Made by a program: the position numbers and the translations under genes. Shown piece by piece: positions 6,255 through 13,088 of a stretch of 13,088 nucleotides of DNA; positions within the stretch are counted from its first letter, which is position 1; each line of letters opens with the position of its first letter. Below the pieces are notes generated by a model. The model did not search any database. It saw only the letters and a program-made list of their open reading frames with translations, and was not told the origin of the DNA. The stretch is from an uncultured Clostridium sp. (GTDB lineage: Bacteria > Bacillota > Clostridia > Lachnospirales > Lachnospiraceae): positions 1-13,088 of the forward strand of contig URFM01000073.1 of assembly GCA_900547035.1 (NCBI GenBank), given 5' to 3'.

Positions 6255-7586
6255 ATGATTATTATTGGAAACGGTCGTTTGGTTACAAGGGATCCGGCGG
6301 CTCCCTTTTATGAGAACGGAGCGGTTGCGGTTGATGGGAACACAATCCGCAAGGTAGGGGAGACGGCGGCTATCCGCAGCGAATTCCCGGAGGCTGAATA
6401 TGTGGACGCCAAGGGAGGCGTGATTATGCCCGCCTTCATTAATACCCATGAGCATATTTACAGCGCCATGGCAAGAGGGATGTCCATTAAGGGTTATGAC
6501 CCCAAAGGATTTTTGGAAATCCTGGACGGAATGTGGTGGACCATTGACCGCCATTTGACGAATGAAGCCACCCGCCAGAGCGCCAGAGTGACTTACCTGG
6601 ATTCCATCAAAAACGGCGTAACTACCGTATTTGACCATCATGCCAGCTTTGGTGAAATTCATGACAGCTTATTTGCCATCGAGGATGCGGCCAAGGAGTT
6701 TGGCCTTCGTACCTGTCTGTGTTATGAGATCTCCGACCGGGACGGTATGGACAAAGCGAAAGAGGCGGTGATGGAAAATGCTGCCTGGATTAAGCATGCC
6801 CTGGCAGATGATTCGGATATGATTGCGGGAATGATGGGAATGCACGCCCAGTTTACCATTTCCGATGAAACCATGGCGCTGGCTGCGGCCAACAAGCCCG
6901 ATGAAGTGGGATATCACATTCATGTGGCCGAGGGAATCGAGGATCTGCACCACTGTTTAAAACATTACGGCAAGCGGATCGTGGACCGGCTGATGGACTG
7001 CAATATATTAGGAAGCAAGACCCTTCTGGCCCACTGCATCTATGTGAACCCTCACGAGATGGAATTAATTAAGGAAACGGATACGATGGTGGTCCACAAT
7101 CCGGAGTCCAATATGGGCAATGCCTGCGGCTGCCCGCCCACCATGGAAATCGTTCACCGGGGTATTTTAACAGGACTTGGAACCGACGGTTATACTCAGG
7201 ATATGCTGGAATCCTACAAGGTGGCAAACGTACTTCACAAGCATCATCTCTGCGATCCAAACGCAGCCTGGTCCGAGGTGCCCCAGATGCTTTTTGAGGG
7301 GAACGCGAAAATTGCGGGAAGATACTTTAAGAAACCATTGGGTATTTTGAAGGAAGGAGCGGCCGCGGATGTGATTGTAGCGGACTACATTCCCAGAACT
7401 CCCATGACGAAAGACAACATCAACAGCCACATCGTGTTCGGCATGACGGGACGCAGCGTAGTGACTACCATGTGCAACGGAAAAATCCTGATGAAGGACC
7501 GGGAACTGATCGGAGTTGACGAGGAGAAGGTACTCTACGAAGTGAGAGAAGAGGCAAAGAAGCTGGAAAGATCCATCAACGGATAA
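6255..7586 (+). CDS. ssnA: SsnA family amidohydrolase/aminohydrolase
   Basis: 443 residues, the same size as E. coli SsnA (about 442). It is a metal-dependent amidohydrolase with a TIM-barrel core of the cytosine/guanine deaminase and chlorohydrolase type. Metal-site residues are visible: H65-x-H67 in INTHEHIYS, H223 with the general acid/base E226 in HIHVAEG, H260 in LLAHCIYV, and D311 in GLGTDGYTQDM. The barrel is flanked by the usual small beta domain, which ends in GAAADVIVADY. E. coli ssnA was named from a stationary-phase viability phenotype and sits next to ygfK. In this setting I infer it hydrolyses a C-N bond of a purine-derived ring intermediate; the precise substrate cannot be read from sequence. 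It leads the rightward block, and its stop lies 16 bases before the ygfK ATG. Confidence 0.93.
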   Translation: MIIIGNGRLVTRDPAAPFYENGAVAVDGNTIRKVGETAAIRSEFPEAEYVDAKGGVIMPAFINTHEHIYSAMARGMSIKGYDPKGFLEILDGMWWTIDRHLTNEATRQSARVTYLDSIKNGVTTVFDHHASFGEIHDSLFAIEDAAKEFGLRTCLCYEISDRDGMDKAKEAVMENAAWIKHALADDSDMIAGMMGMHAQFTISDETMALAAANKPDEVGYHIHVAEGIEDLHHCLKHYGKRIVDRLMDCNILGSKTLLAHCIYVNPHEMELIKETDTMVVHNPESNMGNACGCPPTMEIVHRGILTGLGTDGYTQDMLESYKVANVLHKHHLCDPNAAWSEVPQMLFEGNAKIAGRYFKKPLGILKEGAAADVIVADYIPRTPMTKDNINSHIVFGMTGRSVVTTMCNGKILMKDRELIGVDEEKVLYEVREEAKKLERSING

Positions 7587-7602
7587 GAGAAGGAGGAAAA
7601 GC

Positions 7603-10587
7603 ATGAGTGACCGTATGACACCCATTCCCTTTGGGAATTTGATGAACTGGATTCTGGAGGAAAGAAAGAAGGGAACTGTATTTGGAATCCGCAAGCCCTT
7701 CCATGCAAATCCGGAGAAGATTTACGAGATTTTCGGACGGAAGCTGGAGACGCCCTTTGGTCCCGCGGCAGGCCCTCACACCCAGCTGGCCCAGAACATT
7801 GTGGCGGCTTATGTGGCAGGCAGCCGGTTCTTTGAACTGAAAACGGTTCAGAAGATTGATGGAGAGGACCTGCCGGTGAACAAGCCCTGCATCAAGGCGG
7901 ACGATGAATGCTATAACTGCGAGTGGTCCACAGAACTCTATGTGCCCCAGGCGTTTGACGAGTATGTGAAGGCCTGGTTTGCCTGTAAGGTGTTGGCAAA
8001 GGAGATGGAGCTGGGAGCGGAGGACGGCTTTCAGTTTAATATGTCCGTAGGCTACGACCTGGAGGGAATCAAGCTTCCCAAGGTGGACCGCTTTATCGAG
8101 GGCATGAAGGATGCCTCCGAGACGGAGATTTTTAAAGAATGCCGCAGCTGGCTGTTGGAGAATCTGGACCGGTTTGATAAGGTAACCGGAGAGGATGTGG
8201 AGGCGATTACTGCCAACATCTGCAATTCCGTTACTCTGTCTACCCTCCACGGATGCCCGCCTCAGGAGATTGAGCGCATTGCCCGGTATCTGCTGGAGGA
8301 AAAGCATGTTCACACCTTCATTAAATGCAATCCTACCCTGCTGGGATATGAGTATGCCAGAAATCTGATGGATTCTATGGGATACGACTATGTGGCCTTC
8401 GGGGATTTCCACTTTAAGGACGACCTTCAGTACAGCGATGCCGTTCCTATGCTGGAGCGTCTGCAGAAGCTGGCAGATGAGAAAGGCTTGGAGTTCGGCG
8501 TGAAGATTACCAATACATTCCCTGTGGACGTGAAGGCGGGAGAGCTTCCGAGTGAAGAGATGTATATGTCCGGAAAATCCCTCTATCCCTTGTCCATGTC
8601 TGTGGCCATGAAGCTGGCTAAGGATTTTGACGGAAAGCTGCGGATTTCCTATTCCGGAGGAGCGGACGCCTTTAATATTCAGAAGATTGTAGAAGCGGGA
8701 ATCTGGCCGGTTACCATGGCAACCACCCTGTTAAAGCCAGGCGGCTATCAGCGTCTGGAGCAGATCGGCCGCATTTTCGAGTCCGTAGAGCCAGCCGCAT
8801 TTTCCTGCGTGGACAGTGAAAAAGTGGAACGTCTGGTGGAGGATGTGAAAACAGATCCGCATCATGTGAAGGCGGTAAAACCACTGCCCTCCAGAAAGAT
8901 TAAGCGTCCGGTACCGCTGACGGACTGTTTCGTGGCGCCCTGTGAGGAGGGCTGTCCCATTCATCAGGATATTACGGCCTACTTAAAGCTGATGGGAGCA
9001 GGAAAGGCAAAAGAGGCCCTGGAAGTAATTCTGAGAAAGAATCCTCTGCCATTTATGACCGGTACCATCTGCGCCCACAACTGTATGAGCAAATGTACCA
9101 GAAACTTCTATGAAACGCCGGTCAACATCCGTCGGACCAAGCTGGAAGCGGCGGAGGGCGGCTTTGAGGCGGTCCTTTCAGAGCTTCATAAGCCGGAGAT
9201 TACCGCGGACAAGAAGGCGGCGGTTATCGGCGGCGGACCTGCAGGTATGGCGGCGGCCTATTTCCTGGCAAAAGGCGGCATGGAAGTGACTATCTTTGAA
9301 AAGGAGAAGAAGCTGGGCGGCGTGGTCCGCAACGTGATCCCTGGTTTTCGCATCAGCGATGAAGCCATTGACAAAGATGTAAAGATTCTGGAGGCCCTTG
9401 GGGTTCAGATTGCTACAGAGTCCTATGTTGCTTCATTGGAACAGGTTCGGGAAAATTACGACTATATTGTGCTGGCAGTAGGCGCATATAAGCCTGGTAT
9501 TCTGAGACTGGAGGAAGGGGAGGCGGTGAACGCCCTTGAATTTTTGGCTCAGTTTAAGGCTACCGGCGGTCAAGTAGACCTTGGGGAGAATGTAGTGGTC
9601 ATTGGCGGAGGAAACACCGCGATGGATACTGCCCGGGCAGCCAAGAGAAATGCAGGTGTGAAAAAGGTTTCTTTGGTATACCGCAGAACGAAGCGTTATA
9701 TGCCCGCCGATGCGGAAGAACTGGAGATGGCTGTCCAGGACGGCGTGGAATTCGCGGAACTTTTATCTCCCGTGAAGCTTTCAGGCGGGGAGCTGATTTG
9801 CAAAAAGATGCGTCTGGGAGATGTGGACGAAAGCGGACGCAGAGGAGTGGTGGAAACGGACGAGCTGGTAAAGGTTCCCGCCGATACGGTTATCGCCGCG
9901 GTGGGCGAGAAGGTTCCCGCAGCGTTTTATGAGGCAAACGGCATCGCCGTGGATCAGAAGGGCCGTCCTCAGGTGAACCAGGAAACCCTGGAAACCAATA
10001 TCCCCGGCGTATACGCCGCAGGAGACGGGCTTTACGGACCTGCTACGGTGGTGGAGGCTATCCGGGACGGTTCCCAGGCGGCCAGGGCTATTTTGGAACA
10101 GCAGGAGCAGGAGCAGCTCTTCAGCCTGTCTGATGAGGAAACCATTTACTGGCGTAAGGGAAATCTGATGGAGGAGAATCCGGAATATACGGATATGCGG
10201 TGCCTCTCCTGCAACAGCTACTGCGAAAACTGCGTGGAGGTATGTCCCAACCGGGCGAATATCTCCCTTGTGGTTCCTGGCATGGAGCGCCATCAGATTA
10301 TCCATGTGGACTATATGTGCAACGAGTGCGGAAACTGCAGAAGCTTCTGTCCATGGGACAGTGCCCCCTATCTGGATAAATTTACCCTTTTTGCCAGTGC
10401 GGGAGATATGGAAAACAGTACAAACCAGGGATTTGCGGTAACGGACCGTGAGAAAGGCATCTGCCGGGTAAGACTGCAGGGCAGGATGCTGGATTACCAG
10501 ATGGGAGAAAAGTCTCAGGAGATTCCTGAAAGCCTCTGCCGCGTAATGGATACGGTAATCCGGGATTACGATTACCTTCTTTTATAA
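7603..10587 (+). CDS. ygfK: YgfK multidomain Fe-S flavoprotein reductase (annotated in databases as putative selenate reductase subunit)
   Basis: 994 residues. Domain order: (1) about 45-400, a dihydroorotate/dihydropyrimidine-dehydrogenase-like FMN barrel, with PFGPAAGPHTQLAQN (51-65), FIKCNPTLLGYE and an FMN-phosphate-like SGGADAFN...TMATTLL region; C218 in LSTLHGCPP may be the active-site cysteine. (2) About 440-830, a GltD-like module: cysteines C442, C447, C451, C490, C494 and C498 for Fe-S clusters, FAD loop VIGGGPAGMAAA (541-552), NAD(P)H loop VIGGGNTAMDTA, and GVYAAGDG closing the FAD site. (3) About 865-920, an 8-cysteine ferredoxin (C867, C870, C874, C877, C881, C906, C909, C912, C916 available). 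These are the parts of dihydropyrimidine dehydrogenase with the FMN barrel moved to the front. I infer reduction of a purine ring C=C bond. The ribosome site AGGAGGA is strong. The selenate-reductase label comes from genetics and seems less likely to be its main role. Confidence 0.94.
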   Translation: MSDRMTPIPFGNLMNWILEERKKGTVFGIRKPFHANPEKIYEIFGRKLETPFGPAAGPHTQLAQNIVAAYVAGSRFFELKTVQKIDGEDLPVNKPCIKADDECYNCEWSTELYVPQAFDEYVKAWFACKVLAKEMELGAEDGFQFNMSVGYDLEGIKLPKVDRFIEGMKDASETEIFKECRSWLLENLDRFDKVTGEDVEAITANICNSVTLSTLHGCPPQEIERIARYLLEEKHVHTFIKCNPTLLGYEYARNLMDSMGYDYVAFGDFHFKDDLQYSDAVPMLERLQKLADEKGLEFGVKITNTFPVDVKAGELPSEEMYMSGKSLYPLSMSVAMKLAKDFDGKLRISYSGGADAFNIQKIVEAGIWPVTMATTLLKPGGYQRLEQIGRIFESVEPAAFSCVDSEKVERLVEDVKTDPHHVKAVKPLPSRKIKRPVPLTDCFVAPCEEGCPIHQDITAYLKLMGAGKAKEALEVILRKNPLPFMTGTICAHNCMSKCTRNFYETPVNIRRTKLEAAEGGFEAVLSELHKPEITADKKAAVIGGGPAGMAAAYFLAKGGMEVTIFEKEKKLGGVVRNVIPGFRISDEAIDKDVKILEALGVQIATESYVASLEQVRENYDYIVLAVGAYKPGILRLEEGEAVNALEFLAQFKATGGQVDLGENVVVIGGGNTAMDTARAAKRNAGVKKVSLVYRRTKRYMPADAEELEMAVQDGVEFAELLSPVKLSGGELICKKMRLGDVDESGRRGVVETDELVKVPADTVIAAVGEKVPAAFYEANGIAVDQKGRPQVNQETLETNIPGVYAAGDGLYGPATVVEAIRDGSQAARAILEQQEQEQLFSLSDEETIYWRKGNLMEENPEYTDMRCLSCNSYCENCVEVCPNRANISLVVPGMERHQIIHVDYMCNECGNCRSFCPWDSAPYLDKFTLFASAGDMENSTNQGFAVTDREKGICRVRLQGRMLDYQMGEKSQEIPESLCRVMDTVIRDYDYLLL

Positions 10588-10639
10588 GACAGGAGTAACG
10601 GCTTGGGCGGTTCCGAACTGCTGCGGACAGAGAAAAAAT

Positions 10640-10879
10640 ATGTCAAGAGTAAAAACTATGAAAGTTATATTGACCTTTCCAACCACTACCCAGGCTATGG
10701 CCATGGAAAAGGCGGCGGGAGAGGAGCAGGCACCGGGGCGTTTGATCCCGGTGCCTGTGGCAATCAGCGCCGGCTGCGGCATGGCCTTTTCAGGACCGGC
10801 AGAGGCGCGCAAACAGCTGATTTCCCTGGCAAAATCCAGAGAAATAGAAGTGGAGGGAGTGTATGAGCTCTTATTGTAA
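10640..10879 (+). CDS. DUF3343 small protein (putative Se/S carrier-like)
   Basis: 79-residue protein of the DUF3343 / Se_S_carrier-like family. Recognisable features are ILTFPTTTQAMAMEKAA (10-26), GRLIPVP (33-39) and SAGCGMAF, whose single cysteine C46 is the expected functional residue. Members are found beside selenium-dependent molybdenum hydroxylases and have been proposed to carry or insert selenium or sulfur; this is not demonstrated. Fit to context is excellent: it lies between ygfK (52-base gap) and xdh, and its 3' end overlaps the xdh start by 17 bases in another frame, suggesting coupled translation. The start is uncertain. ATG 10640 has only a weak GAGA upstream; ATG 10658 (MKVILTFP) is an alternative, and the frame stays open further upstream without a good start codon. 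Confidence 0.82.
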   Translation: MSRVKTMKVILTFPTTTQAMAMEKAAGEEQAPGRLIPVPVAISAGCGMAFSGPAEARKQLISLAKSREIEVEGVYELLL

Positions 10880-13088
10880 GGTATGGATTAACAATCAGGA
10901 GATAGAAGCGGATCCGGAGCGGAAGCTGATGGAGGTGCTGCGGGACGATTTGCGGCTGAAGTCTGTGAAAGACGGCTGCAGCGAGGGAGCTTGCGGTACC
11001 TGTACTGTGCTGGTGGACGGAAAGGCCACCAAAGCCTGTGTGCAGAAGATGGGCCGGATGGAGGGCAAACATATTTTAACAGTGGAAGGACTCAGCCAGA
11101 GGGAAAAGGACGTTTATGTTTATGCCTTTGGGGAAGCAGGGGCAGTTCAGTGCGGTTTTTGCATCCCGGGAATGGTCATCTGCGCGAAAGCTCTTCTGGA
11201 TGTAAACCCGGATCCAAGCCGGGTGGAGGCGGCATTTGCTATCCGCAACAATTACTGCCGCTGTACCGGGTATAAAAAGATTATTGACGCTATTTTGCTG
11301 GCAGCGAAGATGCTGCGGGAGAATTTGTCGGTACCGTCGGAGAGCACTTCCGTCAAAGTGGGATCCAAGGTTCACCGGGTAGATGTGGAAGAAAAGGTGC
11401 TGGGTACGGGCCAGTATGTGGACGATTTGGACCAGGTGGACATCCCAGGCATGATTTACGGAAGTGCCGTCCGTTCCAAGTACCCCAGAGCCAGGGTCTT
11501 GGCGATCCATACGGAAAAGGCGAAAGCTCTTCCGGGAGTGGTCTGCGTGCTGACGGCCGAGGATGTGCCGGGAAAGAATAAGGTGGGACACCTGAAACAG
11601 GATTGGGATACCATGATTCCTGTGGGAGGGGTGACTCGTTATCTGGGAGACGCCATCGCCATTGTGGCGGCGGAGACCAAGGAGATTCTGGAGCAGGCCA
11701 AGGCCCTGGTGGAGGTGGAATACGAGGAATTAAAGCCCGTGACCTGCCCGGCGGAGGCTCTGGCGGAGGGGGCTCCCCTGGTCCATTCCACGGGAAATAT
11801 TTTAAGCCATGAGCACCTGGTACGGGGCGACGCGGACCGGGTCATCCGGGAGTCCAAGTACAAGGTGACCAGACATTATGAGACGCCATGGACGGAGCAC
11901 GCCTTCCTGGAGCCGGAGTGCGCGGTGGCCATGCCTATGGGAGATGGAGTCTTGATCTATTCTACGGATCAGAGCGTCTATGATACCCAGCATGAAACCT
12001 GCATTTTGCTGGGCCTTCCCCCGGAAAAGGTGATTGTGGAGAATAAGCTGGTGGGCGGCGGCTTTGGCGGAAAGGAAGATGTGACGGTGCAGCATCAGGC
12101 GGCCCTCATCGCCTATCTGACCAAGCGGGCGGTAAAGGTGAAGCTGACACGGAAGGAGAGCATCATCATCCATCCAAAGCGCCATCCCATGAGCATTGAT
12201 ATGACCACGGCCTGCGATGAAAACGGCTATCTGACGGCCATGAAGGCGGTGGTGGTTTCCGATACGGGAGCCTACGCTTCTCTGGGAGGGCCGGTACTTC
12301 AGCGGGCTTGTACCCATGCGGCGGGACCGTATAATTACCAGCACATTGATATTGACGGAACAGCCGTTTATACCAACAATCCACCGGCGGGGGCTTTCCG
12401 GGGCTTCGGCGTGACCCAGACTATTTTCGCCACGGAGATGAATCTGAACCTGCTGGCGGAGATGGTAGGAATCGATCCGTGGCAGATGCGTTACCAGAAT
12501 GCAATCCGTCCAGGACAGATTCTTCCCAATGGACAGATCGCGGACCCGGCCACGGGCCTGGCGGAGACTCTGGAGGCGGTGAAGGATATCTATTACTCCA
12601 ATCCCATTGTGGGTATCGGCTGCGCGTTAAAGAATGCCGGAGTGGGCGTGGGACTGCCGGATACAGGACGGGCCAGGCTGATTGTGGAGGACGGAAAAAT
12701 TCACATTCACGCAGGAGCTTCCTGCATCGGCCAGGGCCTGGGAACGGTGCTGATCCAGATGGTGGCCGAGAGCGTTGGGGTGACGTCGGACTGCATCGTC
12801 TATCACAGTCCCAATACCTCCATGGCTCCGGATTCCGGAACTACCTCCGGTTCCCGTCAGACTTTGGTGACAGGAGAAGCGGCCAGAAGGGCTTCCAAAA
12901 AGCTGCGCCGGGATCTCTTTGAAATGACGGGAAGGGAGTATCATTTCCACAGCTATGACAAGCGCTATCTGGAAAATGTGGTGCTGGAGGTAGAGGACGA
13001 GGACACCCGGGATGTGACCTTTAGTCCCGAGGAGCTGGCTCTGGCCAATGGGCGGGAATACTATGCGGAATATCTGGCAAAGACCGAC
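10863..13088 (+). CDS. xdh: Selenium-dependent-type xanthine dehydrogenase (molybdenum hydroxylase), runs off right edge
   Basis: An open frame of 742 codons reaches the window end without a stop; I translated it directly. Residues 1-155 form the two [2Fe-2S] domains: plant-type cluster C39, C44, C47, C59, and second cluster C97, C100, C132, C134 (QCGFCIPG...NNYCRCTGY). From about 165 the molybdopterin domain follows: GTGQYVDDL (178-186), Q-rich TDQSVYDTQHE, the cofactor loop VGGGFGGKED, AFRGFGVTQ, and PDSGTTSGSRQT. The fusion of Fe-S and Mo domains with no FAD domain between them matches E. coli XdhD and the selenium-dependent xanthine dehydrogenase family. The C-terminal catalytic glutamate region lies beyond the edge. 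No in-frame TGA is seen, which fits a labile inorganic selenium ligand rather than selenocysteine. Ribosome site GGAGGGAG precedes the ATG. Likely role: hypoxanthine/xanthine oxidation to urate. Confidence 0.92.
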   Translation, partial: MSSYCKVWINNQEIEADPERKLMEVLRDDLRLKSVKDGCSEGACGTCTVLVDGKATKACVQKMGRMEGKHILTVEGLSQREKDVYVYAFGEAGAVQCGFCIPGMVICAKALLDVNPDPSRVEAAFAIRNNYCRCTGYKKIIDAILLAAKMLRENLSVPSESTSVKVGSKVHRVDVEEKVLGTGQYVDDLDQVDIPGMIYGSAVRSKYPRARVLAIHTEKAKALPGVVCVLTAEDVPGKNKVGHLKQDWDTMIPVGGVTRYLGDAIAIVAAETKEILEQAKALVEVEYEELKPVTCPAEALAEGAPLVHSTGNILSHEHLVRGDADRVIRESKYKVTRHYETPWTEHAFLEPECAVAMPMGDGVLIYSTDQSVYDTQHETCILLGLPPEKVIVENKLVGGGFGGKEDVTVQHQAALIAYLTKRAVKVKLTRKESIIIHPKRHPMSIDMTTACDENGYLTAMKAVVVSDTGAYASLGGPVLQRACTHAAGPYNYQHIDIDGTAVYTNNPPAGAFRGFGVTQTIFATEMNLNLLAEMVGIDPWQMRYQNAIRPGQILPNGQIADPATGLAETLEAVKDIYYSNPIVGIGCALKNAGVGVGLPDTGRARLIVEDGKIHIHAGASCIGQGLGTVLIQMVAESVGVTSDCIVYHSPNTSMAPDSGTTSGSRQTLVTGEAARRASKKLRRDLFEMTGREYHFHSYDKRYLENVVLEVEDEDTRDVTFSPEELALANGREYYAEYLAKTD

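Noticed and set aside
6213..6662. Minus-strand open frame of 149 codons across the ssnA start
   Set aside because: It runs antisense to the well-supported SsnA N-terminus and across the promoter region, with no family resemblance.
7603..10587. Naming ygfK strictly as a selenate reductase
   Set aside because: There is no molybdopterin-binding oxidoreductase domain of the kind found in characterised selenate reductases. The domain content fits an NAD(P)H-flavin-FeS ring reductase or electron conduit better.
10603..10866. A frame beginning with TTG that could encode 87 residues, overlapping the DUF3343 gene
   Set aside because: It is Gly/Arg-rich with no recognisable domain, while the frame beginning at 10640 gives a clear DUF3343 protein over the same bases.
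10863..13088. Possible selenocysteine codon in the xanthine dehydrogenase
   Set aside because: No in-frame TGA occurs in the 742 codons present. In this family selenium is a labile cofactor ligand, not selenocysteine. The unseen C-terminus remains untested.
1..13088. Search by eye for tRNA/rRNA, CRISPR arrays, transposases and attachment sites
   Set aside because: None was recognised. Genes are tightly packed and all intergenic gaps are below about 250 bases.

Overview
The window looks like a chromosomal segment of an anaerobic, gut-type Firmicute, most like the Lachnospiraceae/Clostridium group. The reasons are strong AAGGAGG-type ribosome sites, moderate GC with AT-rich intergenic DNA, and a purine-catabolic gene set typical of such bacteria. 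Organism assignment is inference. No RNA gene, CRISPR array or mobile element was seen.

Layout: two divergent gene blocks meet at an AT-rich control region (about 6010-6254). Leftward from it (minus strand) run a YheO/DauR-type regulator, ygeX (2,3-diaminopropionate ammonia-lyase), ygeY (M20 metallohydrolase), ygeW (carbamoyltransferase-family protein), then a rho-independent terminator. Beyond it lie arcC (carbamate kinase) and the first 104 codons of an NCS2 purine permease that leaves the window at base 1. Rightward (plus strand) run ssnA (amidohydrolase), ygfK (multidomain Fe-S flavoprotein reductase), a 79-residue DUF3343 (Se/S-carrier-like) protein, and a selenium-dependent-type xanthine dehydrogenase that is still open at the right edge (742 codons present). 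The last gene fills 10863-13088 and is easy to miss because it has no stop in the window.

How the genes may work together: homologues of this set (ygeW, ygeX, ygeY, arcC, ygfK, ssnA, xdh, plus hyuA, which is not seen here) have been linked by published genetics to anaerobic use of uric acid and other purines by gut bacteria. From domain content I infer this route: the permease imports a purine; XDH oxidises it toward urate; YgfK, which has the same parts as dihydropyrimidine dehydrogenase in a different order, reduces the ring; SsnA (and probably an off-window HyuA) opens it; YgeW and YgeY remove carbamoyl groups; ArcC turns carbamoyl phosphate into ATP; YgeX converts 2,3-diaminopropionate to pyruvate and ammonia. 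The individual family calls are firm. The order and exact intermediates are hypothesis.

The most useful second looks are the YgfK/XDH electron-transfer arrangement (no FAD domain is visible in the XDH part present), the DUF3343 gene overlapping xdh, the symmetric elements in the divergent control region, and the paired opposing hairpins between ygeW and arcC.
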